Positions 24,524-36,309 of a DNA stretch of 64,000 nucleotides are shown here, piece by piece. Each line of letters begins with the position of its first letter. The first letter of the stretch is position 1. Source of the stretch: Physcomitrium patens (lineage: Eukaryota > Streptophyta > Bryopsida > Funariales > Funariaceae); contig NC_037254.1 of assembly GCF_000002425.4 (NCBI RefSeq), positions 20,891,405 to 20,955,404 on the forward strand, written 5' to 3'. Below the pieces are notes generated by a model. That model ran no database searches. It had not been told where the DNA came from and saw only the letters and a list, made by a program, of their open reading frames with translations. Position numbers and translations under genes: made by a program.

Positions 24524-27093
24524 CTATGAAACCTTCAAGTGGAAGGAAGGCTCAGAGGCTTTGTTCTTAGTCTTATGATCCCTTCCGAAGCCCATAAGAG
24601 CATGACACACCAACATACTTCCCCGGCGCACGGTTTCTGCCATTCTTCCAACCAAAGGAACTCGCACAGTCTGCCTATCCCAAAGTCGATATCCACCAAA
24701 TCTGCTAGCAAGTATTCCACATTAGAATGTTAATGAGGCTTCCTGGGGAGCTCAAAGGTTACTTCCACAGATACCCAAAAGTTCTTCATATTACTTCAAC
24801 ATAGAGAGGACACTCATGGTTTAGTTTTGACAAGCACCAATCCAAATTTTAGAATTCAAGCGTTAGTAATTACAAAAACCAAGCTCACCGGTCTTCATGA
24901 CGGGTTACTTTTCCTGCTTCCACCTGCGTCACAAACATAAACGTTTCACTCTCTCACAAGTGCTGTGCACAACTTTCCATGCACAACTTTAAGAAGATTT
25001 GAACTTCTAAGACTTCAAATGGAAAGGGATAAAGAGCAATCTTTGAAATGTGATGTAAAATTTCCTGCTAAACAGAGGAATTTTCGTTCAATTGAAGCAA
25101 AAATTGCATACCTGCACCAATAAAACACGAAGAAATTCAAAAATGCAACTAACCGTCAGTATGATAAGGGACTGCAAGGTAAGGTAGTAACCGAACGGGC
25201 CCAGTTGTAGGAGCTTGTATTGTTGTAGATTATGAATACGTATCTGCAAGTAGCGAACGGTCAGTCAGGTCCCTATCAAAGAGTACAAATCGCAAAGAAT
25301 AGAATAAGCTCATATATCATAAAACCCACAAAAATAATAATGCCTCGATACAACCTATGACCTAAATATGGACCAAGTATTTTTTTTCATGTTTTTTTGT
25401 TTACAAAAAGTGTATCACGAAGCATGTTGCATCCTGCTCTACAGTAAAGGAGGTGTAAAATACAACGCTTGCAAAATTTACCTCTCCAGAAGTAGGGCTG
25501 GTTTCGTCCTCCTCAACTTTGTAATCAAGTATCGTGCTGTCCCAAAATACCTGCATCATCCAAAATTAAGGTCTAGTAAAAAGCTTGTCATGCATCCATC
25601 TTGTATGTGAACCTTCACACAGGTGATTGATTTACACCTGTGGTGGGCTGTTCGAGAATATCGTAACACAGATGTAAGTGCAGGTACGTGAGATTAGAGA
25701 GCAATTTCTAGTACCTTGGGCATGGCGTAGAATGCAGACTTGATCTGTCCCACTCTGCAAGTCAACCACGCAAGTTTGTAAAGCCAATTGGTGACTCCCA
25801 ACATGATAGAATGCCTCCATCCATACCGAATTGAAGAGATGCATACCTACAATCTCTCCGGAGAGATTAATGGAGTCCATTATTATTCGCGAGTAGTAAG
25901 ATATTCCTAATTCAATCTGTAGTACTCCCTCAGCATACTTATAATAAGAATGAACACTTGTCACTAGCAGTGGTGCAGGATAGCCGACTCGTTACCCATG
26001 GGCTATCATAAATGGATCCGCAAAAACTGCATTCGAAGTGTAGATCTCGAAGTCTTGTGGAGTACAAGTAGAATTGTATCTGCAATGTCGTAGTTCACAG
26101 TAACAGGACACATCAAGTTAAGTTTCTTCGCTAAAATGTGGTGAAGAAAAGCCTCTGGCTGCTACAGTTATACACTGATGATCTTGGAAAACATGTCATG
26201 CAGATATGTCTAACTCACATGAGGTCCTATACGAATAATAAACAGAAAATCTTCCGCCGCTTGTCCTTGGTTTTATAACTTCCAAAAAGAAGGTACTTAC
26301 AAATTGAGCAAATGAGGGATGATTTGTGTGGAGAGGCGTCCAACCCCCTCACTGGAGTCCACGGCCTCCAACTCCGACATATCTGCACATGTCAATCCAA
26401 CAAACTAAGATTTCTAATACTCGTTTACGAAATACTCTTTATTCTAACAATACTGTTTGTGTAAGTTACATTGTTTGTTAGCGGGTATTCCATATAACTT
26501 CAGACTCTATGTGGCCATCTGAAAGGGATTCTTCAAAACACTGTCAAGAAAGCAAGCTCACGACTACTTACTTCCTGTGCAAGAATGGGTAATAAAAAAA
26601 AACCTGCAGAGGAACCCTGGCGTGCTAATTACTTGTTCCGACACTGCCTGAAAAAATTTGCTATGAAGCTCTTGCCATTCTGAGAATTAGTCACATCAGA
26701 GACGGCGCAGGGCGCTACCAGCGTGGATGCACTAATTTAGACTACGAGCTAATTGCGTTACTTCCATGGCTACAAAAAGAGGTTTCATCAACGAGGGAGT
26801 AAGTTATCCCTCTGTGTGAAGCGTCCAATCTGCAGAGATTGCACTCACCCCTCTTGCTCAATCAACAAATTTCGACTTTTTCCGCAACTGGGTCGAGATT
26901 CAGGAAACTGACTGACAAAGTAACTGCTTCGGAGACTCACCTTGAGAAGCTTCAGCCATCGTGAAACCCACCTAGTGCTTCGAAAATGCACAATCCCGAG
27001 CACGAAGGACAAGAGGGACATGGCGATCAAAGTGGACGTAAGAAGGAAGAAAAACTGGAGGGAGTGCCACTTGCATGCCTCTGAAACTGCCAA
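24524..27093 (-). CDS. NTF2/SnoaL-like protein, probably membrane-anchored, plant type
   Basis: Seven exons are clear (minus order): 26,382-26,301, 26,079-25,996, 25,754-25,715, 25,550-25,482, 25,243-25,154, 24,923-24,889 and 24,701-24,524, all with GT/AG borders and matching phases. They encode about 192 residues. YNSTCTPQDFEIYTSNAVFA starts an NTF2-like cone fold (helix, then D-F at the first strand). IKSAFYAMPK, ILDYKVEEDE, VEAGKVTRHED and PLVGRMAETVRRGSM follow in the order I remember from plant SnoaL-like proteins of unknown function. A probable first exon, 27,093-26,941, gives MAVSEACKWHSLQFF and one hydrophobic helix at about 12-35. The junctions between it and 26,382 are unresolved: candidate exons (for instance 26,679-26,633) exist, but phases do not settle uniquely, so very small exons may be present. 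Substrate and role are unknown. Confidence 0.75.
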
Positions 27094-27140
27094 TTGTTGC
27101 TCTTTTCTTTCTTTCTATCTATCCATACCCACACAGACCT

Positions 27141-27406
27141 TCACACGTACTATGTTGAGTACAAAAGGTGTATAAAGATAGACCGTATTTTTTGGGTACA
27201 TAAGACGTACAAAAGTGAACAGTATTTCGATGCATACTAAAGATGCATAAAAGTGAACAGCATTTTGATGCATACTAAAGATGCATAAAAGTGGACAGTA
27301 TTTTGATGCATACTAAAGATGCATAAAAGTGGACAGTGTTGTGTTGAGTACAAAGGATGTATAAAAGTGGATAGTATTTTGTTGGATACAATAGAGGTAT
27401 ATCTGT
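27141..27406. repeat. 38-bp minisatellite, about seven units
   Basis: Tandem units of 38 bp start at about 27,141, 27,179, 27,217, 27,255, 27,293, 27,331 and 27,369. The best three, 27,217-27,330, differ at only a few positions and contain GATGCATACTAAAGATGCAT followed by AAAAGT. The outer units are more diverged, and traces run on to about 27,440. The array begins about 50 bp from the putative start codon of the minus-strand NTF2-like gene, so it lies in its promoter or leader. Confidence 0.9.
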
Positions 27407-27440
27407 CTTTTTGGAATTTTATTGAATACAAAAGAGGTGT

Positions 27441-28099
27441 AAAAAGGAGAAGAATGGGTGGGTGAAATTTTAACAAAGAGGCCAATAACAAGATGCTATT
27501 AAGAATACATAACTTATTTGGTGAAAAAATAAGATAGAACATAGTATGTGGAGAAAACTAAATACAAGCAGCAAAAAGGCATGGACTCTTTCTAAAACTA
27601 CTTCTAAAATCGCCTTCAACTTGATTGCAATAATGTAGTAGCTCTATAAAGATATTGTTTTTTTTCTAATGAAAGAAATTAATTCTAATGTTGAATTAAG
27701 CTTTAAGAGTGTTAAATCCTAAAAGCTATTGTTTTATATGAGTTTGTTTATCATATTAAAGTTTTTTATTAATTATTAATAGATAGATTTTTGATAGATT
27801 TTTTAAAAAGTTGTTGATCATGAGATATAAATTAAAAAATTGTTGGTGGTTATACTTTTGTATTTGAAAACAACAACATATTGTGTGATGGATGTTTTGG
27901 ATTTGAAGTTTTTGTCTTTGGCACCTTTTATTTTTCTTCTTACATCTTATTAAGATTTGTAAAGACAACCACTTATTATACAAGTAATTTTTGGCTTCCA
28001 TACTATGATTCTAAAATTCACTTTTTAATTTAAATTGTAAGGTGCTTCAATTATAAATCGAATGTATCTTTAATATCAACCATAGGAATAATATTCATA
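27441..28099. other. AT-rich spacer before the nested LTR block
   Basis: No gene seen. It is AT-rich with no recognisable domain. The left end of the older retroelement copy that follows cannot be placed precisely. Confidence 0.4.
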
Positions 28100-28646
28100 T
28101 GCATATGGACAAAATCAATAATGAAATTCAAAATCTATGCCAAAAAATTGCTTAATTGAAAGAAGCAATTAAATCAAGTTCACAACTAAATCTAAGAAGT
28201 CTTGCTACTATAAGTATGAAGGAAGCAATGATAATTATGTTGGAGAAGTTCAATGGAACAAGATTACAATTTTGAAATTTTTTACAATAAATAAAGTTTT
28301 ATCTAAGGTTGCATCTTTCTCAATATGTTGATGGATTTACTCAAGTTCAATTTATAAATATATTTCTTTTTAGAAGTGATCTCTCTAAATTTATATCTTT
28401 GATTGAAAAAAAATCACAACTATTTTATAATATAATTTCATTCTTAGAAGTCTTAATAGCTTCATTTAAAGAAAGTGATCAAGAAATAGCAAAGTCTAAA
28501 TTTGTATCTTTATGACAATTATGGTCATATATTTCTATAGACTTTATTATGGATCATTTAGTTTCAAGTTCTTTTGATTCTATATTTGTGATAATAGAAA
28601 AATTTATCAAAATAGTATATTTTGTAAAATGTACAAAATCTATTAC
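28100..28646 (+). mobile_element. Left part of an older Ty3/Gypsy fossil, split by a younger insertion
   Basis: The translation shows a Gag-like segment (QLFYNIISFLEVL, near-identical in plan to the Gag of the copy at 57.6-64.0 kb) and then an integrase-core segment (SFDSIFVIIEKF). The part between is missing, so this copy is internally deleted as well as decayed. Its integrase resumes at 35,034 after the younger element. It is the same family as the insert and clearly older. It is broken, with many breaks. Confidence 0.8.
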
Positions 28647-29207
28647 TATCACAGACATACTCATGTAAACTAGTAATTACATATATAAATAGGTAGAAGT
28701 AAGTAAAAGTAGATAAAAGTAAATTAATTCTATAGTATTTGGCATAGAAGATTCCTAGAAGCTCCATAGATACTACTTTGACTTTATAGGTGTCTTTAAT
28801 TGACTTTTTGGATTAGAAACATGGTCAACAAGTTGGCCATGTGCCACACATGTTGTTAGCTTGAAGACCAAGCTAACAATGTGGCCCACACATAGAAAAA
28901 CTTGCCTTGTAAGTCAAGGCATGTGTCCTATAAAATCAACACTTATTGGAGGTCCTATAGAACGTCACCACGTAGCCCCTAGTTAGATAGTATATATAGA
29001 GATAAGAGTGAAGCCTTCTTCACTCTTGTCAACTCCTTTCTTGCTTCTAGTCTAGTTTCAAGGGTCTCTAGTTTTCTTGTCTTTTGGCAATAGCCATTTC
29101 AGTTTCTCTTTCAATATACATACTTATTTATTTATATTTTGTTACCTTTGTTTGAGTGAAGGCTCACTTGTCTGAATTGCTTTTTTATCGAGTTCTTATC
29201 CTTGACA
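28647..29207 (+). repeat. 5' LTR of the 6.4-kb chromovirus
   Basis: 561 bp, aligned end to end with the 3' LTR without length change. It contains the inner palindromic segment TTGTTAGCTTGAAGACCAAG and a possible TATA-like tatatatag near 28,990-29,000. It ends in CTTGACA. Confidence 0.9.
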
Positions 29208-32200
29208 GATTGACAAGAGTACACCTACAATATCAGAGCTTTGTCTAATCTTGATTAAGAGTGGATTACCCCTTTTCTTGATAAGATATAAGCATATTAG
29301 AAATTACGGATTACCTTCTTCTAAATTGATATTGTCCTTAGTATTTTCTTTGTTCTCAAGTCCTCTCTTCTATTTGTCTTGAGTGATATTAGACATCTTC
29401 TCTTTTCTAAGTGTTATCATGGCAGAACTTGTTGAAATGAAGAGTGCAATGGCACAAATGGAAGAACAATTGAGGGAGTTAATGCTTGCGATGTATCAAC
29501 TCAATTTACCACCATAAGGAAAAACAAGATTGGCAGGAAGTGAAGATATAGAAATGGTTAGAGCTGCTTCAACATCTACACCAAATCATATTCTTTCTCC
29601 TATCGTGGAACGTCCTTCCAGTGTTAGAGAACCAAGAATTACCCTACCCGAGAAGTTTGGTGGTACCAGATCCAAGTTTTGAGGATTTATCAATCAATTG
29701 CAACTTGTGATTGAACTTCAACCCCAAAGCTATCCAACTCCAGGATCGCAAGTTAGATTCATTGGTACTCTTCTTTCAGGTTCAGCACTATTGTGGTTTT
29801 CATCTTTTCTTGAACAATGAGATCTAATATTGGATAATCTAAAAGTTTTTTTGGTGGAGTTTTGATCCATGTATGGAGAACATGATGCAATTTGTGTTGC
29901 AACCAATAAGATGCATATTTTATGACAAGGTAATCAATGAATAACGTTGTATGCTTTACAATTTTGACAACTTGTAACTGATATCAAATGGGATGATGCT
30001 GCACTTATTAGCCAATTTTTCTACGGATTATAAGATTAATTAATGCTCAACTTACTTGATCTTCAAACATTGAGTCAAGCAATTGACTTTGCTGTGAAGT
30101 GCGACAATTACCTTTTTGAATTTCGATCTGAGAATTGTACAAGTGGATCTCAATGTTACTATAATTCAATGGCAACACCAACATCTCTTCAGCACATACA
30201 TTCAGAAGTAGAGGATATGCAAATTGATGCAGTACGTTTCAAACCTCTTACTGAGTAAGAAAAGACTCGTCGTTGTCAAGAAGGATTATGTTTATATTGT
30301 GGAGAACCAAAATATACTGCTCAACATTATCCAAAGAAACAACGCAACCACAAAATGAGGAGTATGGTTGTCAAAGAAGACAATATGTCAGAAAACGAGT
30401 TTGTATAGCTACAATAGGAACTATGCGGTTGAAACCTTGCACAACATCTAGTAAAGGTCCTATTCTCTCCTCAGAGCCCTCTCCTTGGTTTACATTAAAT
30501 GTTATTTTAGGACCTAAACATTACAAATCCTTTGCCTTGTTAGATTCAGGAGCCTCAGTGTGTTTCTTAGATGAAGAATTTACTAAAAGACATAGCATAT
30601 CTTTAGTAAAGAAAATTAAATATGTTCATGTAGAAGTCATAGATGGTCGTCCATTATCTTTTGGAGATATTAATCACGAAACTCTTCCTATAGAAGTAAT
30701 AATCAATGGTCATAATAGCTTTGTAGTATTTAATATCATTAGATCTCTCTCTAACCCAGTCATTTTAGATTTATCGTGATTAGAAAAGTACAACCCTCAA
30801 ATAGATTGGATTTCTCGAACTCTTATTTTCTCTAAAAGTAAAACTAACAGTGTAGTTAATCAAGTAGAGAGTCATAAGTCTAGTTCAATTAAACCTGTGT
30901 TTATAGGTACAAAAGCTTTCTTGCATGCTACCATGAAAGAATCACCATATATTATTTATGCCACACCCATTTCTAATGGTGCAAAGACTTCACATTACAT
31001 TCCAAGCTAATATCAAGAATTTTAAGATGTATTTGAAAAAAAAAATTCGGATACACTCCAACAATATCATCCCTATAATTGCTCAATTGACTTTCAAGAA
31101 GGAGCACAACCGCCATTCAAACCAATCTACAATTTATCACAAAATGACTTGACTGAACTCAAGGAGTATATTGAAGAAAATCTAGCCAAGAATTTCATAC
31201 GCCATTCTAAATCTTCGACAGGAGCTCCAATTCTATTTGTGAAAAAAAAAGATGGATCATTGTGGATATGTGTTGATTATCGAAGATTCAACAAGATTAC
31301 CATCAAGAACAAGTATCCACTACCTTTAATATCTAGACTTCTTGATCAGCTGAATCAAGCTAAGATCTATACAAAAATAGATCTCCAAGGAGCATACAAT
31401 CTAGTACACATTGAAGAAGGAGATGAATGGAAGACTACGTTTCGAACTAGATATGGACATTTTGAATACAATGTCATGCCTTTTGGACTTATAAATGCAC
31501 TAACAGCTTATCAACATCTAATGAATGATATTTTTTGAGAGTTTTTGGACGATTTTGTGGTCTGTTATCTAGACAATATCTTGATCTATTCTAAGAATCG
31601 AGAAGAACATGAACTTCATGTTCATCATGTGTTGTAAAAATTAAGAGATACGAGACTCTATACCAAGATAAAAAAAAACTGTGTATTCCACACTACTCAA
31701 GTTGATTTCTTAGGTTACATCATTTCAAATGATGGACTTATGATGGATCCTAAGAAAGTTCAAACTATTATAAATTAGAAGATTCCAAAAACGGTAAGAC
31801 ATGTCCAATATTTTTTGAGATTTTCTAACTACTATCGGATCTTCATCAAAGACTTCTCTTGAGTTGCAGCTCCACTTACACGTTTGACTTGTAAAGACAA
31901 ACTCCAATGGAATCAAGAAGCGGAAGTTGCTTTTGAATCTTTGAAGATAGCGTTTGTTTCTGCACCAATCTTGTATCGTGTTGATTTTTTCAAAGCGTTC
32001 TTTATGGAAATAGATGCATCAAACTTTGCTCTGGGTGTGGTTTTATCACAAATAGGAACAGATGACAAACTTCATCCAATAGCCTTTCATTCAAGAAAAT
32101 TCTCAACAACAGAAATCAATTATGAGATCTGTAACAAAGAACTTCTTGTAATTATGGATTCTTTTCAAGAATGGCATCATCATGTAGAAGGCGCTTCCAG

Positions 32201-34472
32201 TCCAATCACTATATATATAGATCACAAGAACCTTGAGTATTTCATGTCAACACACTTATTAAATCATCATCAAGCTCGTTAGAGCATGTCTTTATCAAGA
32301 TTCGAATTTATCATCACTTATTGGGTAGGAAAACAACAAGGTTTATTTGATGCCTTGTCTAGACGTTCTTATATTGCACCAAAAGAAGGAGATACAGCTT
32401 TTGAGCAACAAAGAACAGTTCTCTTGAAGCTGGAGCATTTTCATCTTTGAGCAATAAAATCAACATTGTTTGTTGATTTAAATTTTCTTAAGCAAGTCCA
32501 ATTAAGTATGTCTTCAGACCCTCTTATTCATGATATCTAGAATAATTCTTCTAAATCTCATGATCCCTCTAAATTTGAATTCAAGAACAACCTACTCTAT
32601 TTCAAAGGATGCCTATATGTTCCAGAAGGAGAAGCACGTTTACGTATTCTTCAAGCTCGTCACGACTTCCCAACAGTAGGATATTTTGGATATAATAAGA
32701 CTTTGGAGCTGATATCTAGGAATTTTTGGTGGCTTCAAATGTGGAAGGCAGTCAAAGATTTTGTACAATCATGTGATGTTTGCTCAAGATAAAAAACTCC
32801 TCGTCATCGACTTTTTAGACTTCTTTTGTCATTATCCATTCCTGAACAACCATGGTCTTCTGTTTCTAAGGACTTGATCATGGATCTTCTAATCTCAGGT
32901 TCTTATGACTCTATATTCGTAATAATAGATCGTTTTACTAAGATGGCTTATTTTGTACCAAGTACAAAATGTATCACAGGTGAAGAAACAGCTAAGCTCT
33001 TTCTTGACAATATCTATCGCTATCATGGATTATCCAAGGATATTATATCAGATAGGGGAACTCAATTTGTATCAAGATTTTGGCGGACTCTTTTTAAGAT
33101 TCTAAAAGTGGATGTAAAACTATCTTCAGCATTCCATTCTCAAACTGATGGACAAATGGAGCATGTTAATCAAGTTTTGGAGCAATATTTAAGATGTATC
33201 ATTAACTATCAATAAGATGATTGGACTATTCTTTTGCCATTGGTAGAGTTTGCTTATAATAACATAATACATTCTTCTACAAAATAAACACCTTTCTTTG
33301 CTAATTATGGTTATCATCCACGACTTGATACTTTTGACTTTTTAAAATTTGATAATCCTATTACGAAAGATTTAGTGATTCATTTGTCAAAGCTACATGC
33401 AACGATGAAGGCACAATTAAAAAAAGCTTAAGAACAATAAAAGGTCAATGTGGATATCTATCGAAAGGAACAACCACCATTCTACTTGGGTGATAAGGTA
33501 TGGCTACTTCGTTGTAATATCAAGACCACTCATCCTTGTGACAAGTTGGACTATCGAAGGCTTGGACCATTTTCTATTTCTCTACAAATCAATCTAGTCA
33601 TATATTGTTTACATCTATCGGAGTCAATGAAAATCCATCCAATATTCCACATGTCTCTTTTTGAACCATACAAGATAGTGGACATACAAAGAAGATGACA
33701 AACTCCACCTCCTCTTATAGAAGTGGACAATAATGAAGAGTTTGAAGTAAAAGAAGTCTTAGATTCAAGGCGGTGCTAAAATAAATTAGAATATCTTGTC
33801 CATTGGCACGGATATGATATTAGCGAATGCACATGAGAGCTAGTAAAGAATCTTGCAAATGCAGCAAAGGCGATGGAGGCTTTTCATCGATGACATCCAT
33901 CAAAATCAAGATGAAAACCTTCTTTATAAAAGAAACAACATCTAGGCAAGATAACATTCTACTTTCAATCTTTGTTTATAGCTTCTTTGTAGTTGTAACG
34001 CTTGGGAGATGGAGAACCAATAACCAGCGGATTCGATTCAAGAGCCTTCATTTGCTGACTTGCTGGACGAGACATTATGATTGTCACAACCTTCAAGACG
34101 ACGCAATCAAGATGAAGATCTTGAAGAATGATGTGTTCTTCTTCGAATAGATGGTGAGATACAATACGTTTGATATCACGACTTGGGAAGGAACTCCTGA
34201 TGTTTGGTGATTTTATTAGAGGTAGGAACAATTCCTAATGGTGTTCCAAATGTTCTATTTGAAGGAAGTTATGAAGGCCTCAACAATGATCAAATAATTA
34301 AGTGGTCTTCTTGCCTTGGTATGAGACACTACCGATGGTTGAGAGGCCCTATTAATCATCTTCGAAGAGAACAAAGATCAGAGTATGTGGCGAATACAAT
34401 TCGTCACATCATAGATTTCTTCAACATATGATGACCGCTCCTCATGGAACTCGTCCCTAAAAGGAGAGGTAA

Positions 34473-35033
34473 TGTCACGGACATATTCATATAAACCAGT
34501 AATTACATATATAAATAAGTAGAAGTAAGTAAAAGTAGATAAAAGTAAATTAATTCTATAGTATTTGATATAGAAGCTTCCTAGAAGCTTTATAGACACT
34601 GCTTTGACTTTATAGGTGTCTTTAATTGATTTTTTGGATTAGAAACGTGGTCAATAAGTTGGCCATGTGCCACACATGTTGTTAGCTTGAAGACCAAGCT
34701 AACAATGTGGCCCACACATAGAAAAACTTGCCTTGTAAGTCAAGGCATGTGTCCTATAAAATCAACACTTATTGGAGGTCCTATAGAACGTCGCCACGTA
34801 GCCCTTAGTTAGATAGTACATATAGAGATAAGAGTGAAGCCTTCTTCACTCTTGTCAACTCCTTTCTTGCTTCTAGTCTAGGTTCAAGGGTCTCTAGTTT
34901 TCTTGTCTTTTGGCAATAGCCATTTCAGTTTCTCTTTCAATATACATACTTGTTTATTTATATTTTGTTACCTTTCTTTGAGTAAAGGCTCACTTGTCTG
35001 AATTGCTTTTTCATCGAGTTCTTGTCCTTGACA
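34473..35033 (+). repeat. 3' LTR of the 6.4-kb chromovirus
   Basis: 561 bp with the canonical ends TGTCACGG and CTTGACA. It is preceded by the purine-rich stretch CTAAAAGGAGAGGTAA, a likely polypurine tract, and followed directly by the duplicated target ATTAC. Confidence 0.92.
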
Positions 35034-35340
35034 ATTACAAGTAAAGAAACGACTAAGCTTTTTCTTAATAATGTCTATTACTATCATAGATTGCCAAAAA
35101 ATATTATATTAGATAGAAAGATGCAATTTGTATCAAGATTTTAGAGAATTCTTTTCAAGATTTTGAAAGTAGACATAAAGCTATCTTTGGCTTTCCATCT
35201 TCAAATTGATGGCCAAAAAAAGTAAGAAAATTAAGTTTTGGAGTAATATTTGACATGTATCATCAACTACCAATAAAATGATTAGACAATTCTTTTACTA
35301 TTGGTAGAGTTTACTTATAATAATAGGATATTATATTATA
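35034..35340 (+). mobile_element. Right part of the older split Ty3/Gypsy fossil (integrase)
   Basis: Immediately after the younger element, the integrase-core translation of the older copy resumes (LFLNNVYYYHRLPKNIILD and ILFKILKVD), continuing what stops at 28,646. Recognisable similarity fades near 35,340. The copy is broken. Confidence 0.8.
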
Positions 35341-36309
35341 TGTATTCTTGCTTAAAAATGCACCAAGCTTTTAGCTATTGAAGGTAAGTAGAAATGCAAT
35401 AACAATCCTTTTATATCTAATAGAGTCTTATATAAACTTTAAGTAAACTTTAATAATCTTATTCTAATTTTAATCAATCTAAATAAATTTTAAAAAAATT
35501 ACAATAGAAAAACAAAGAAGTCATAAATTAATTTCAAAGACATATACTAAAGAAATCTTTAAAAAAATATAAAATTTAAATCTTAAAATATATATATATA
35601 TATTAAATAAATAATATAAATAAAAAAATATTAAAAATAGATATTCTAAATTAATCTTAAATAAATCTTAATTTAATTTTAATTAAATTTTTAATAAATT
35701 TTAATGAAATCTTAAATCAAATCTTAATAAAATTCTAATAAAAACCTAAATTCTAGACTAATCTTAATGAAATCATAGAAATATTCTTAATCCTAAGTAA
35801 ATCCTAAACCAATCTTAAATAAAATCTAATTAAATTTCAAATTTTAAACAAATCCATAATAAATCCTATTGTAAAATCAAAATTTAATAATTAATGATTG
35901 AACTATTGATTTTGATTCAAAAATTGTCATGTTTTCAAAAACTAAGTAAGCAACAAGCATAAAATTTTTAAAGAAGATTGCACATATCAAAATCTAACTA
36001 GCACATTGATATATATATATTAGAAATCTTCCCAGTTCTCTATACCAAAATTTTTGAGATTACAATCTATAAAAACTCTTATATCCTTCAATCTAATTGC
36101 TCAATTGATCTTAATATTTTCACATACATTTACAACAAGTAAAATGAAAAATTACCAAATTTTTACCTATAATTATATTACAAATTTCAAAAAATCTTCA
36201 AATTTGTAAACTTATTTCATTTCTCAAAATCTAAATCCACTAAATATGTCACTTAACTTTGAAAAATAATACATATATTAAATTAAAATTAGTCAAAGAT
36301 ATAAAGAAG
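35341..36309. other. Extremely AT-rich decayed DNA
   Basis: Nearly pure A/T with many variants of AATCTTAATAAA and related short words between 35,400 and 35,880. No gene or domain is visible. It probably derives from decayed repeat DNA. Confidence 0.5.

Larger units (their letters stand above)
28647..35033 (+). mobile_element. Full-length but decayed chromovirus (Ty3/Gypsy with chromodomain), 6.4 kb
   Basis: Fossil LTR retrotransposon with two 561-bp LTRs (28,647-29,207 and 34,473-35,033) and the target duplication ATTAC at 28,642-28,646 and 35,034-35,038. Just inside the 5' LTR, near 29,228-29,241, is a degenerate primer site for initiator tRNA-Met. Internal parts follow the Gypsy order: Gag from about 29,420, zinc knuckle near 30,280, protease near 30,540, reverse transcriptase 31,145-31,640, RNase H 31,980-32,290, integrase about 32,630-33,200, and a chromodomain near 33,740-33,880. 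RT-RNase H-integrase order plus chromodomain makes it a chromovirus, similar to the fungal-like Tcn1 group known from mosses (from memory). It is broken, with well over ten breaks. The LTRs differ at about 25 of 561 positions, so it is the youngest copy here, plausibly a few million years old. Confidence 0.92.

Noticed and set aside
25632-25964. Minus-strand frame of 110 codons inside the NTF2-like gene
   Set aside because: It runs mostly through an intron; the true exon 25,715-25,754 uses another frame (IKSAFYAMPK) that fits family and phase.
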